34,559 bases of DNA from Acidobacteriota bacterium (GTDB taxonomy: Bacteria > Acidobacteriota > Blastocatellia > HR10 > JACQTD01): assembly GCA_016210985.1 (NCBI GenBank), contig JACQTD010000123.1, positions 1 through 34,559 of the forward strand. Direction: 5' to 3'. The notes under the pieces were generated by a model. It searched no databases, had not been told where the DNA came from, and saw nothing but the letters and a program-made list of their open reading frames with translations. Positions within the stretch are counted from its first letter, which is position 1; every line of letters begins with the position of its first letter. Both the position numbers and the translations under genes were made by a program. Below, piece by piece: positions 11,344 to 20,956 of this stretch.

Positions 11344-11373
11344 TTGACACTGGCAAAACCCGGTGATTAGTAT
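11344..11373 (+). promoter_or_regulatory. Sigma70-like promoter for the cyclase-family gene: TTGACA-18 bp-TAGTAT
   Basis: TTGACA at 11344-11349, 18-bp spacer, TAGTAT at 11368-11373, CDS begins at 11408. Confidence 0.5.
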
Positions 11374-11407
11374 GCGTTACCCTCGCAAATGAGATTTTCG
11401 GCCCGCC

Positions 11408-12034
11408 ATGAAGATCTATGATGTCAGCCTTCCCTTGTCCCCGAGAACACCGATCTACCCCGGTGACCCGGAGACCGTGATCGATGCCCGGCTGTCGTTC
11501 GCTCGCGGGGACGGACAGAATCTGTCTTATCTCGGTTTTGGATCCCACACCGGCACCCACGTTGATGCGCCCTTCCATTTCTTCGCGACCGGATTGAAGG
11601 TCCACGAACTCTCACTCGAATTGCTGATGGGCCGGACCCGGGTGATCGAAATCGCCAGCGGCGACCGGATCACCGCCGAAACCCTTGAAGAACACGATCT
11701 TGGCGACGTGAATCGCGTGCTGTTCAAGACCAGGAACTCCTATCTCTGGGAGACAACCCGGGGGTTCGTAGAGAAGTATGTCCATCTCACCCCGGATGCC
11801 GCCGTCTTTCTCGTGAAGTCCGGGATCAAGGTTGTAGGCATCGATTATCTTTCAGTTGAGCCTTACGATTACGTCAAACCCGAGGTTCACCTGGAACTCC
11901 TCGGGCACGGAGTGATTATTATCGAAGGCCTGGATCTCCGTGAGGTCGAACCCGGCGATTACGAGATGATCTGCCTGCCGCTCAAAATCGAGGATGGCGA
12001 CGGCGCCCCGGCGCGGGTCGTCCTCCGACGATGA
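11408..12034 (+). CDS. Cyclase family protein (kynurenine formamidase-like)
   Basis: YDVSLPLSPRTPIYPGDP, GSHTGTHVDAPFHFFATG, KVVGIDYLSVEPYD, HGVIIIEGLDLREVEPGDYEMICLPLKI. Confidence 0.9.
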   Translation: MKIYDVSLPLSPRTPIYPGDPETVIDARLSFARGDGQNLSYLGFGSHTGTHVDAPFHFFATGLKVHELSLELLMGRTRVIEIASGDRITAETLEEHDLGDVNRVLFKTRNSYLWETTRGFVEKYVHLTPDAAVFLVKSGIKVVGIDYLSVEPYDYVKPEVHLELLGHGVIIIEGLDLREVEPGDYEMICLPLKIEDGDGAPARVVLRR

Positions 12035-12056
12035 ATCCGCCTGAGATCCGCACCGC

Positions 12057-13445
12057 TCAGCGACTGTCCTCTATTGACCATCGTTTAACGCCCAACCTGA
12101 GTAATTCTCCCGCTTGCGGAGGCACATCACCGAGGAGGACGGCGACAAAGTGTTCAGGCTTGAAAAAAGCCCGTCCAATGCGTAACAGGTCGTCCGCGCC
12201 GACTTGCGCGAGACGTGAAGGATAGGAGGCGATCCAATCCCTGCCAAGCCGGTGGAGTTCGATATCCGCCAGGAATCCGACGAGCCCTGGCAGCGTGGCC
12301 AGATCCCGGCTGAACTCCCCGAGCAGCGCTTGCCGCGCGGTCTCGATCTCCGGCAAGGGGACTGCGGTCTCACCCATGGACCGGCAGGTGTCCAGCATCA
12401 TCGCCAGCGCCTTCGGCGCCTCGGAAGCCTGGATTTCGAGGAGCGCCTCCCAGTAGCCCGGCATGTTGCCCTCTTTGAGCACGGTCTTCAACCGCGGGGC
12501 CGGCATCCCGTCCTTACCGAGCGCGCCGAGCGACTGTTGGAGACGGTTGATGACTATGCGATCCAACAGCGTGAGGGGTAGAAAGTCGGGATGAGGTTTT
12601 TCCACCATCGTGGTACCGAGCGCAACCCCCACGATGCCGGCCCCTCCCTCTCCAAAATGCACTCGGGGTCCGCCAGTCGGCGCGCTGAAGACGAAACTGG
12701 AGGGTGTCACCTCCCCCTTCCGCATCGGTCCAAACCCCGGCCGCAGGACCGTTACGATGGACTCCCGGTCCACATCGCCTGCCACCAGCAGCACGGAATG
12801 ATTGGCAATGAAAAACTGGCGGAAGTGGCGTGAAAGATCCGCGGTGGTGATCGAAGATCGATCGCCCGGGCCGCCCCTCACCGAACGGCCGTAGGGGTGG
12901 CGCGGGTAGAGCATCATCCGGATAAAGCCATCGAGCCTCTCAAAGGTCTCACCGCCCAGGTTACCGCTTGGTTCCGAAGCACCGGCGCGCGCCAGCGACG
13001 TCGTGGTGAATTCCGGATCCGTCACCCGGGATGCGAGGTAGCGAAGTGCCTGGACAGCATCCGGTCGCGCGGCCCGCAACCAGAGCGCCACATGGTCCTG
13101 GTCGCACTCCACACCTTCGGTCCAACGGGCATTGGACGGCTTGGATCGATCATCGATGGCAGCCATCAGCGACTCGGCCATAAAACAGGCGGTGCCGGAC
13201 TTCCCCTGGAGATCGAATGCCGCCCCGTACTTGCTGAGGAGCCTGACGTAAACGACCGGCTCACGATGATCCTCGACCACGACGATGAGCAGGCCGTTCA
13301 ACAGCCGGTCGTAGCTCACTTCTGGGGATCCCGGTGTCGCATGCGACGGCGCCTGCGGGCTCGCCTCCGGCTTGGCTTGATCAAACCCGCCTCCCATCAG
13401 GCAACTGAACAGGCACGCCGTGATCGCTAAGGAGCCACGCCTCAT
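12057..13445 (-). CDS. M16 (pitrilysin/insulinase)-like protein lacking the HxxEH zinc motif
   Basis: M16-like architecture (LLNGLLIVVVEDHREPVVYVRLLSKYGAAFD; HPYGRSVRGGPGDRSSITTADLSRHFRQFFIANHSVLLVAGDVD), but GTACFMAESL replaces GLAHxLEHM. Confidence 0.75.
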   Translation of the reverse strand: MRRGSLAITACLFSCLMGGGFDQAKPEASPQAPSHATPGSPEVSYDRLLNGLLIVVVEDHREPVVYVRLLSKYGAAFDLQGKSGTACFMAESLMAAIDDRSKPSNARWTEGVECDQDHVALWLRAARPDAVQALRYLASRVTDPEFTTTSLARAGASEPSGNLGGETFERLDGFIRMMLYPRHPYGRSVRGGPGDRSSITTADLSRHFRQFFIANHSVLLVAGDVDRESIVTVLRPGFGPMRKGEVTPSSFVFSAPTGGPRVHFGEGGAGIVGVALGTTMVEKPHPDFLPLTLLDRIVINRLQQSLGALGKDGMPAPRLKTVLKEGNMPGYWEALLEIQASEAPKALAMMLDTCRSMGETAVPLPEIETARQALLGEFSRDLATLPGLVGFLADIELHRLGRDWIASYPSRLAQVGADDLLRIGRAFFKPEHFVAVLLGDVPPQAGELLRLGVKRWSIEDSR

Positions 13446-13446
13446 G

Positions 13447-14595
13447 TTAGAAAAGGGGGGTGGGAATATCCCCCCAGCGAACGTGAGCAGGAGGATCCGC
13501 CAGCGATTCCACCTTGTTCGCGTTCAGATCCTCCCGGACCAGCAGAATCGGAACCCGACCATAGGCTCTCCTGAGCAGGTCATCTCCTTCGGCGTGGGCA
13601 TCGTGGGTAAGGGCCGAGGTAAAGAGCACCTTGAACCGGCCCGGCGGAAAATCGTGTGGTGTGTAGTGACCGCGATGACCGCCCGTAGTCACCTCCATGG
13701 GCACATCCGGAAGATTCCATGAAGTCGGAACGACATAGACCAGCAGGCGGGTTCCAGTTCCGTATCCCGCGCGTGCCAGACGGCTCCTCACTTCAGATTC
13801 ACTCATGGCAAGCGCGACCGCGCGGGACATCTCGTCACTCGGGATGCGGGCAGGCGACAGGATGAGGCCGTCGAGCATCGTCTGGCGCGATAACATGGAG
13901 ATCGAATAATCCTGAAGCTGGGCTCCCAAGGCTCGGGCCCCGATGAGCGCCACCAGCAGCAGGACGATCCTGATGGCCCAACGCATCCAGGCCGGCCGCA
14001 CGCTCGGCCCGTGGATCTCCGGCAGGAGGAAGGCCGGAAGGAACATCCCGGTGCGCGATCGGTATTCCCGATATTTCGAGCCGAAACGCTCTTCACACCG
14101 CTCTTCCTCGTGCCGTGCGAGCGTGTAATAGGCGAACAGCATCAGCACCAATCCCAGCAGCACCAGGTAACGAGGCCAGCGGAGAAAAGTGGCGACGCCC
14201 ATGATGGCGAGCGCCAGGTACTGGGGATGACGGATATAACGATAGAGCCCGCCGGTGACTTCACGTTTCGTGATCAGCTTGGCGCCATAGATCTGGACGA
14301 ACCCCACTACAAACAGAATGAGCCCGGGAAGGAAAATCCATTCCCATCGATGAACCGTATCGTTCAACCAGGTCGCGCGGGTTTCGGAGAAGTGGGGCAG
14401 CACGAAACTCGTGAGCCAGGCCGTGGACTCGTGCTGGTTGAGAATGGAAAGGGGCGTGGCGTACACGGAATAGAAATAGAGCCCAAACGGGCTGATCATG
14501 AATAGAATCTCGAAGACGACGACCGTGTAGAAACCCCAGGTCGCCGGGAGCGCGAGTGCGCTCAGCCACGGCCGCTGATGGTTTCGCTCACCCAT
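13447..14595 (-). CDS. Isoprenylcysteine carboxyl methyltransferase-like (ICMT/PEMT-type) membrane protein with extra C-terminal domain
   Basis: Multiple TM segments, GGLYRYIRHPQYLALAIMG and ARHEEERCEERFGSKYREYRSRTGMFLP typical of the family; about 180 aa soluble-looking C-terminus unassigned. Confidence 0.75.
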   Translation of the reverse strand: MGERNHQRPWLSALALPATWGFYTVVVFEILFMISPFGLYFYSVYATPLSILNQHESTAWLTSFVLPHFSETRATWLNDTVHRWEWIFLPGLILFVVGFVQIYGAKLITKREVTGGLYRYIRHPQYLALAIMGVATFLRWPRYLVLLGLVLMLFAYYTLARHEEERCEERFGSKYREYRSRTGMFLPAFLLPEIHGPSVRPAWMRWAIRIVLLLVALIGARALGAQLQDYSISMLSRQTMLDGLILSPARIPSDEMSRAVALAMSESEVRSRLARAGYGTGTRLLVYVVPTSWNLPDVPMEVTTGGHRGHYTPHDFPPGRFKVLFTSALTHDAHAEGDDLLRRAYGRVPILLVREDLNANKVESLADPPAHVRWGDIPTPLF

Positions 14596-14600
14596 GAGAT

Positions 14601-15030
14601 CTATCGAAACTGTTTGAAGTCGTACCCCAATTCACCTGCAAGCCGGTACAGCAGCCGAAGTGGCATTCCTACCACATTGGTATAGTCGCCTTCAATGCGC
14701 TCGATGAAGAGGCTGCCCAGACCCTGAATCGCATAGGCGCCGGCTTTGTCGGCGGGCTCCCCCGACCGCAGATACCACTGGATCTCCTCTTCCGAAAGCT
14801 CGGCGAATTTTACTTGCGTCTCCTCCCAGCCTACCTTGCGTGAGCCGCCGGTCCGAATGAGGCAGAGCCCCGTCAATACAAGGAGGTTCGATCACCTGAC
14901 TGGGCGCGACTCGAAAGCCAGGCAGGACCAGCGACAGCAATTCCCGCCGCCGGGGTGATGACGAGGCCAGGACGACTGCGGGCTGGACGCTCGAGTGATG
15001 CACGCCGCTACTCACGACATCTGATCCCAC
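14601..15030 (-). pseudogene. maf: Maf-like nucleotide pyrophosphatase, disrupted by internal deletion and frameshift
   Basis: N-terminal [31 protein letters not shown] is in one frame (14692..15030). C-terminal [12 protein letters not shown]...[58 protein letters not shown] is in another (14601..14876). The central Maf segment is absent at about 14880. Confidence 0.85.
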
Positions 15031-15045
15031 GGGAGCGACCAGCCT

Positions 15046-16770
15046 TCACCTTGGAGCGGCGGCGGCAGACCGTCGAAACGGAGCTGAGGGCCACCACGAC
15101 GGAAGCGCATCCGCGGCCGCTATCCGCATGCCCATGAGAAGGCCGACCACGGCGAGTCTGCGCGGGCCTTCCCAGTTCCACTCGGGACGGACGATGTCGC
15201 TCGTCTGGTGGTAGTCCGTGACCAGCCACTTCTTAACCCGGGAGATGAGCGCCGTCCGTTCCATCTGCGGCGCTCCCATGAGCATCAGGGCCGGAATCCC
15301 TTTCTTGACGAACGCATAATGGTCGGACCGGTAGAAGGCTTGTTCCTCAGGGAGCGGGTCGGGCAGGACGATGTTATCGGTCGCGGATGCCGCCCATCGA
15401 AGGGTCTCCCCCAGGTCGGAGTACTCAGCGCCGAAACCGACAATCCGGCGGACGATTCCGTAGGTTTCGGTACCGACCCCGTCGAAGTTGATAGCCGCGC
15501 AAATCTTCTCCATCGGCCAGGTTGGGTGACTGACCCAGTGCTCGGCTCCGAGGAGTCCATGTTCCTCACCGGTGACGGCGAGAAAAATGATCGACCGCCT
15601 CGGGCACACCCGGGACTTGGCGAACGCCTGCGCGATGGAGAGCATGGTTCCGACCCCGAGTGCATTGTCCGCCGCGCCCGGATAGATCCTTCCATCCGGT
15701 CCGCTCCCAAACGCATCGTAATGAGCGCTGAACACGACCGCCTGATCCCGGAGCGCGGGGTCTCCACCCTCAACGACGGCCGCCACGTTACTCCCAATGG
15801 CCTCTTCTTGACGGACCCTGACGGAGAGCGTCGCCGCCTTCGCGAGTGGTTGGGAGACAAACTCCCCGTTTTCTGCCTTCGATCTCAATGCTCCATAGGA
15901 GGTGGTCAGCCCGGAGAAGAGATCCTCCGCCCCTCGGTCACTGGTGATGACGACCGGTGGGGCCTTAAAGAGCGGCGCCGGCGACGAGTTGAGGGCAACA
16001 CTTCGCCGCGTCATGTAACCCGCCAGCAGCGAATACGGCTGCTCGCTTAAACCGGCGTTGGTGATGATCAGGGCCGCGGGACCCTGACCGAGAATACGCC
16101 CGAAAACCGTTTGGCGCCCCGAGACCTTCTTCCATGCGGCCTCGTCTACACCCTGGGGCGTACCTCGCATCAGTACAACGATCTTGTCTTTAAGGTCGAG
16201 CCCGACAAGGTCGTCCCGCCCGTGGCCTGTCGAGACCACCCCGTAGCCGACGAATACCAGCTCGCCCTTCACCACGGTCCCATCGGCCGGCAGCGGGGGG
16301 GCGAGGACAAAATCCGGCCCATATCTCAGATCCCTTTTACCCACTCGAAGCGTGGTATCCGCGGAGACTTGGGAGGCCCTGAACCGGATCGCCTGCAAGT
16401 AGGATCCGTTGTCCCCGAGCGGCTTCAATCGCCACCTGGTGAATTGTTCCGCCAGGTAACGGGCGGCCCGTTCTCCGCCGGCCGTAGCCGTACCGCGGCC
16501 TTCCATCTCCGTCGAAGCCAGTTTCTGCGTGACGGACCGGATCGTCTGTTTCTTAAGCCGGGAGCATACGCGGCGTTCCAGGGGCGTCAGCGCACCGGTC
16601 GGATTGACGGATCCCGTGACACCCTGGCCCGCCAACACCAACGAAGCCGAGACGAGGATGGAGAGCAGTATGGAGATCGAACGTCCATGCCACGAGAAAC
16701 TCAGGCCCTCTCCGCGCGTCGCACGTAGTGTCGCAGTAATCCGAGTCATGGAACGGGACCACTCAGTCAT
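15046..16770 (-). CDS. M28 family zinc metallopeptidase with PA-type insert, secreted
   Basis: VFSAHYDAFGSGPDGRIYPGAADNALGVGTML, LAVTGEEHGLLGAEHW, INFDGVG metal-ligand motifs; signal-like hydrophobic N-terminus; the likely start is Met-28 of the 601-aa ORF. Confidence 0.88.
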   Translation of the reverse strand: MTEWSRSMTRITATLRATRGEGLSFSWHGRSISILLSILVSASLVLAGQGVTGSVNPTGALTPLERRVCSRLKKQTIRSVTQKLASTEMEGRGTATAGGERAARYLAEQFTRWRLKPLGDNGSYLQAIRFRASQVSADTTLRVGKRDLRYGPDFVLAPPLPADGTVVKGELVFVGYGVVSTGHGRDDLVGLDLKDKIVVLMRGTPQGVDEAAWKKVSGRQTVFGRILGQGPAALIITNAGLSEQPYSLLAGYMTRRSVALNSSPAPLFKAPPVVITSDRGAEDLFSGLTTSYGALRSKAENGEFVSQPLAKAATLSVRVRQEEAIGSNVAAVVEGGDPALRDQAVVFSAHYDAFGSGPDGRIYPGAADNALGVGTMLSIAQAFAKSRVCPRRSIIFLAVTGEEHGLLGAEHWVSHPTWPMEKICAAINFDGVGTETYGIVRRIVGFGAEYSDLGETLRWAASATDNIVLPDPLPEEQAFYRSDHYAFVKKGIPALMLMGAPQMERTALISRVKKWLVTDYHQTSDIVRPEWNWEGPRRLAVVGLLMGMRIAAADALPSWWPSAPFRRSAAAAPR

Positions 16771-16861
16771 GTGCCTTTGCCTCTGTGCAAATTTGAAACT
16801 CGAGCTCTCGAAGAATCGCCTATGATGGGCCGCCCTTCTACAAGAACACAAGGGCCCGCCG

Positions 16862-16955
16862 CCCGGCTTCTTTGCTGCGGCACCCCCCGCCTGAAGGCGG
16901 AACTACGAGCCTGGCCGAAGTTCATGGGCCCGGCTTCACCCGGCTTCTTTGCTGC
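16862..16955. repeat. Intergenic repeat element: two direct copies of cccggcttctttgctgc flanking palindrome ccgcctgaaggcgg
   Basis: 17-bp copies at 16862-16878 and 16939-16955; perfect inverted repeat ccgcct-ga-aggcgg at 16887-16900. Confidence 0.7.
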
Positions 16956-16981
16956 AGCCAACTCAAGGTCACCGGATAGTC

Positions 16982-17443
16982 TCAGCGCGCATATCGGCCC
17001 ATCAATTGCGCCTCAGCCAACACATGTCCTTCCATCGCCTTTGACAGTTGCGATCTCGACGTCGAAGATCCAAGATTCAACTCAACATCCAACGCGTAGA
17101 GTCTGAAATAGTAGCGATGTGTGCCCGACGGCGGGCAGGGTCCGCCGTAACCGCTCTTTCGAAAATCGTTGATTCCCTGTTGACCCCCTCCGTTGACCTG
17201 GGGCGTTCCCGGCACACCCGCGGGCAACGATGTCACGGTCGCCGGAAGATTGAATAAGACCCAGTGCACCCAGGTTCCACGGGGTGCATCGGGGTCGTCA
17301 CAGATTAAGGAGAGCGTCACGGCGAGATCCGGGATGCCATCCCAAGCTAATGGAGGCGAAATATCCTTACCGTCGCACGTATACTCTCTAGGAATTGAAC
17401 CGCCTTCCTGAAAGGCCAGGCTCGAAAGCTCCAGTGTACTCAT
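16982..17443 (-). CDS. YbhB/YbcL family Raf-kinase-inhibitor-like (PEBP) protein
   Basis: MSTLELSSLAFQEGGSIPREYTCDGKDISPPLAW, DDPDAPRGTWVHWVLFNLP, GGPCPPSGTHRYYFRLYALD; the likely start is the internal Met of the 17500 ORF. Confidence 0.93.
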   Translation of the reverse strand: MSTLELSSLAFQEGGSIPREYTCDGKDISPPLAWDGIPDLAVTLSLICDDPDAPRGTWVHWVLFNLPATVTSLPAGVPGTPQVNGGGQQGINDFRKSGYGGPCPPSGTHRYYFRLYALDVELNLGSSTSRSQLSKAMEGHVLAEAQLMGRYAR

Positions 17444-17643
17444 CGGCCACCTCCGGCACAGAAGCGCTGAAATCGCAGTTCCGCAGGGACTTGAGGGCAT
17501 CAGCAGGACTCGTCCAGGGCTCTCTGTGGTTTACCGGCGTCATCATAGCGACGCTGGTATTTGTTTCACGAAAGATGTTAGAGTGAAAACACCTGTATGT
17601 CCCCCCGAACTTTACTCCCACTTACCGGGAGCTCGACAGGTCG

Positions 17644-19965
17644 ATGTTGATTTTCTACCGGTTTGTCGCTGGAAGACCCAAGACCATACTGGCGATGATC
17701 ACTCTGATCACGGCCGTGTTCCTTGCCCGGCTGATGACCGAAGGCCTGCCGTCGGATCATTCCCCCCGGTCACTGATCGTCAGCGACGACGCGGACGCCC
17801 GCAGGTATCAAGAGACCAACGCGCTCTTCGGCGATGATCAGGTGATGATCGTCGCGCTGGAAGCGGAAGATGTTTTCACCCCTGAGGTCATCGGCCAGCT
17901 TCGGGACTTGACTAACGGGTTCTCCGCCATCAAGGGCGTGAAGCAAGTCGTTAGCCCGACGAGCATCCGGACCGCGCGCACCGAAGGTGAGAATGTGCGG
18001 GTCGAACGCCTGATTCCCCCCCGTACCGACGCCGCCAGATTGCGTACGATCGGCGATGAGGCGGTTTCAGATCAACTGCTGGTGGGCAACCTGGTCGCGC
18101 GCGACCGGAAGATGGCGGCGATCAATATTTTCCTGAACCTCACCGCCGAACATCGGAGTGAAGCCGTCCTCGGGGAACTGCGCCGCGTCGCCGAACAGTA
18201 CGCGGCCCCGGCGAAAGTTTATTATGCCGGGCTCCCCTACATGGAGTACCGCAACGGCCAGCACATCCGGCGCGACCTGGCTAAATTCGCGCCGTTCACC
18301 GTGCTTTTGATTCTGGTCACGTTTTATCTCTCCTTCAAGTCCCTACGGGGCGTCCTCCTGCCGCTCGCTGCCGTGGCCGTCGGCCTGGTCTGGACATTCG
18401 GAACCATGAGTTTCTCCGGCCGGCCCTTCACGGTGATCAGCATGATGGTCCCGGTCGTCATCATGGCGATCGGTAGTTCCTACGTCATCCATGTTTTGAA
18501 CGAGTATTACATCGCATGTGCATCGGCCGCGCGGAACCCGGGGAAGATTGATCGAACTGCGTTAATGGTTGTAACCCTCGAATTCATCGCCCCGGCGGTG
18601 CTCGTCTCGGGCAGCACGACCATGGCGGGTTTCGGCTCGCTGGTCTTCACGGATATCGTTGGGTCTCACGACATGGGCCTGTTCAGTGCCGTGGGTTGCG
18701 CGGCCACCACCATCCTTGCCCTCACGATGGTGCCTTCATGGCTGGCGCTGCTTCCCCTGCCCAAGGCGGACCCCACCGCCATATCTACCCCAAGTCTGAG
18801 AGTGGGTAGGCTCTTGGAAAGGATGGCGGGATGGGCGACCGAGCGCCGGGGGCCGATCCTGATCTCGACGATTCTAGCCATGGCGGTGGGACTGTCAGGT
18901 GCCCGGCGGCTGCAAATCGACTCTGCTCTCATGAATTTCTATCCGGAGAACTCAGAGGAACGGATCGGCGCCGATAAGATTCGGGAACATCTTGGCGGCG
19001 CCGCCGCGTTTCAGGTCATCGTCGAAGGCGACGCGCCAGGCGCCATGCGCCGTGCACCTTCGATCGCCTTGATCGAGCGGCTTCAATCGGACATCCGTAG
19101 CATTGAGGGCGTGGACAGCACCTTTTCGATTGCGGACCTGATGAAAATCGCCGGCAGATTCTCCTCTCAACCCGGTGAACCGCCTCGAGGTCTACCTGCC
19201 GATCAAGCCGCGATGGATACCTTGCTGGACCGCTGTCTCCAGCAGGGCGGCTCCGATGACATTCCGGTCCGCGTGCTGAGTCCCGACGGAAGCAAAGCCC
19301 AGATCATCGTCCGTTCCCATCTCTTCGGATCCCGCGAAATGCGTAGCGCGCTCGACCGGATCGAGCGATGGGGAGCGGAGCGCCTGCCTTCCGGATTTCG
19401 GCTCTATCCGACCGGCATTTTTGTCCTGCTCAACCGGACTTCGGATCACGTAGCCAAGGATCAGGCAAAGAGCCTGGCGGTGGCCCTGACCCTGATCTTC
19501 GTGATGATGTCTTCCCTCTTCCAATCCGTGCGGCTGGGCTTGATCGCGCTTCTCCCCAACCTCGTTCCGATCGTGCTCTTCTTTGGATTCATGGGCTGGG
19601 CAGGTATCGGTCTGAATCTGAATACCAGTCTGGTTGCTTCCATCGTGCTCGGACTGGCTGTGGACAATGCCGCGCACTTCATCCGCCGGTACCAGGTCTG
19701 CCGGGAATCCTCACCCACATGGAAAGCGGCGGTCCGGGAAAGCCTGTTGCTCACGGGGCGTCCCATGATCTTCGCCAATGCCACCCTGGCTGTGGCCTTT
19801 GCGATTTTCGCGCTGTCTTCGTTTCTGCCGATGCGCACCGGCGGACTCTTGTCGGGCGTGACGATTCTCGCCTGCCTGCTTGCGGACCTGACGCTCCTCC
19901 CGGTGCTGCTGACCTCTCGTGAAGCCCGTTCCGACCCCGGGCAGGCGTTAGAACGTGCCGCCTGA
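17644..19965 (+). CDS. MMPL/RND superfamily transporter
   Basis: Two sets of clustered TM segments (FTVLLILVTFYLSFKSLRGVLLPLAAVAVGLVWTFG; LAVALTLIFVMMSSLFQSVRLGLIALLPNLVPIVLFFGFMGW), GLAVDNAAHFI motif. Confidence 0.9.
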   Translation: MLIFYRFVAGRPKTILAMITLITAVFLARLMTEGLPSDHSPRSLIVSDDADARRYQETNALFGDDQVMIVALEAEDVFTPEVIGQLRDLTNGFSAIKGVKQVVSPTSIRTARTEGENVRVERLIPPRTDAARLRTIGDEAVSDQLLVGNLVARDRKMAAINIFLNLTAEHRSEAVLGELRRVAEQYAAPAKVYYAGLPYMEYRNGQHIRRDLAKFAPFTVLLILVTFYLSFKSLRGVLLPLAAVAVGLVWTFGTMSFSGRPFTVISMMVPVVIMAIGSSYVIHVLNEYYIACASAARNPGKIDRTALMVVTLEFIAPAVLVSGSTTMAGFGSLVFTDIVGSHDMGLFSAVGCAATTILALTMVPSWLALLPLPKADPTAISTPSLRVGRLLERMAGWATERRGPILISTILAMAVGLSGARRLQIDSALMNFYPENSEERIGADKIREHLGGAAAFQVIVEGDAPGAMRRAPSIALIERLQSDIRSIEGVDSTFSIADLMKIAGRFSSQPGEPPRGLPADQAAMDTLLDRCLQQGGSDDIPVRVLSPDGSKAQIIVRSHLFGSREMRSALDRIERWGAERLPSGFRLYPTGIFVLLNRTSDHVAKDQAKSLAVALTLIFVMMSSLFQSVRLGLIALLPNLVPIVLFFGFMGWAGIGLNLNTSLVASIVLGLAVDNAAHFIRRYQVCRESSPTWKAAVRESLLLTGRPMIFANATLAVAFAIFALSSFLPMRTGGLLSGVTILACLLADLTLLPVLLTSREARSDPGQALERAA

Positions 19966-19967
19966 AC

Positions 19968-20786
19968 ATGACTTCATTCACGGAGAGAATCCATACGATG
20001 TTCACAAGGGCCGTGATCATCGCGCTGCTGACGGTGGCTCCCGCATGTTCACCATCAAGCGATTCTCCGCAGAAACTCGCAACGGCGCTGCCTCCCGCGG
20101 AGGAGATCATCCGCCGAGCCGCGGCCCTCTGCGCATACCAAGATCAATTCATGAAAATCGAAGCCCGGGTGACCGAGGCGGATGGCGCCACAAAACAATA
20201 CATTATTGAAACGCACCGCGTGCGCGACGGCGAACGTACTTCAAGTCTGTCCCAGATCATCGAACCCGAACGTGGCAATGCACTCCTCTCGATCGAAGAC
20301 GAAACCGGCGCGAAGAATGTGACCTATTTGCCCGGCTTCGCCAAGTACTTCGAGGTGCCTTCCACACAGGAGGATCCATCCTTCGGGTTGGCGATCCAGG
20401 AATCCTTGGTGGCCGAGCATCTCTACAGTTATGACACTCAGGGCACGACGAAGCTGGACGGCGACGAGGTATATGTCGTGGAGGGCACGCTCAAGCCCGA
20501 CGTTGACTCTCATTTGCGCCGGATGGTCGAATACTTCAGGATCTCCGATGGCCGGCCGCTCAAGACCGAAATCTTCAACGAGCGGGGCGAACTATTACGG
20601 GTCAAGCGCTATTTCGACTATCGTCAAGTGGATGGACATTGGACTTCCACGCGGACCGAGATCGATAACATCGGGAGGAAGAAACTCATCACGCTCACCG
20701 TGCTCGAGGCCAGATACGACCGGGACTTACCCGCTTCCATGTTCACCCGGGAACACCTCAAGAAGATCTCTCCGGGCTTGAAATAG
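19968..20786 (+). CDS. Outer membrane lipoprotein-sorting protein (LolA-like fold), lipoprotein
   Basis: LLTVAPACSPSS lipobox-like; EIIRRAAAL..., FEVPSTQEDPSFG, YFRISDGRPLKTEIFNERGELLRVKRYFDYRQVDGHWTSTRTEIDN. Adjacent to the MMPL transporter, a commonly seen pairing. Confidence 0.8.
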   Translation: MTSFTERIHTMFTRAVIIALLTVAPACSPSSDSPQKLATALPPAEEIIRRAAALCAYQDQFMKIEARVTEADGATKQYIIETHRVRDGERTSSLSQIIEPERGNALLSIEDETGAKNVTYLPGFAKYFEVPSTQEDPSFGLAIQESLVAEHLYSYDTQGTTKLDGDEVYVVEGTLKPDVDSHLRRMVEYFRISDGRPLKTEIFNERGELLRVKRYFDYRQVDGHWTSTRTEIDNIGRKKLITLTVLEARYDRDLPASMFTREHLKKISPGLK

Positions 20787-20934
20787 GGCCCGGGGAGCTG
20801 TTCAGTTCGCGTTGATCCGGCTGCCTGGCGGATAAGTCCCCGGGTAAAGACGGAATCCGCGCCTCTTTCCTTGATTCAAGACCTTCGTGAAGCTCCAGTG
20901 ATTAGCAGTAGCTCAATCGCCAGCCCGAGGCGGA

Positions 20935-20956
20935 AGCCCGACCGTAAGGGAGGGCT
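20935..20956. repeat. Interrupted palindrome agccc-gaccgtaaggga-gggct (REP-like)
   Basis: agccc/gggct arms read directly; overlaps the tandem repeat below. Confidence 0.5.

Noticed and set aside
15208-16050. 280-aa plus-strand ORF opposite the M28 peptidase
   Set aside because: Antisense artefact; the M28 metal ligands are on the minus strand.
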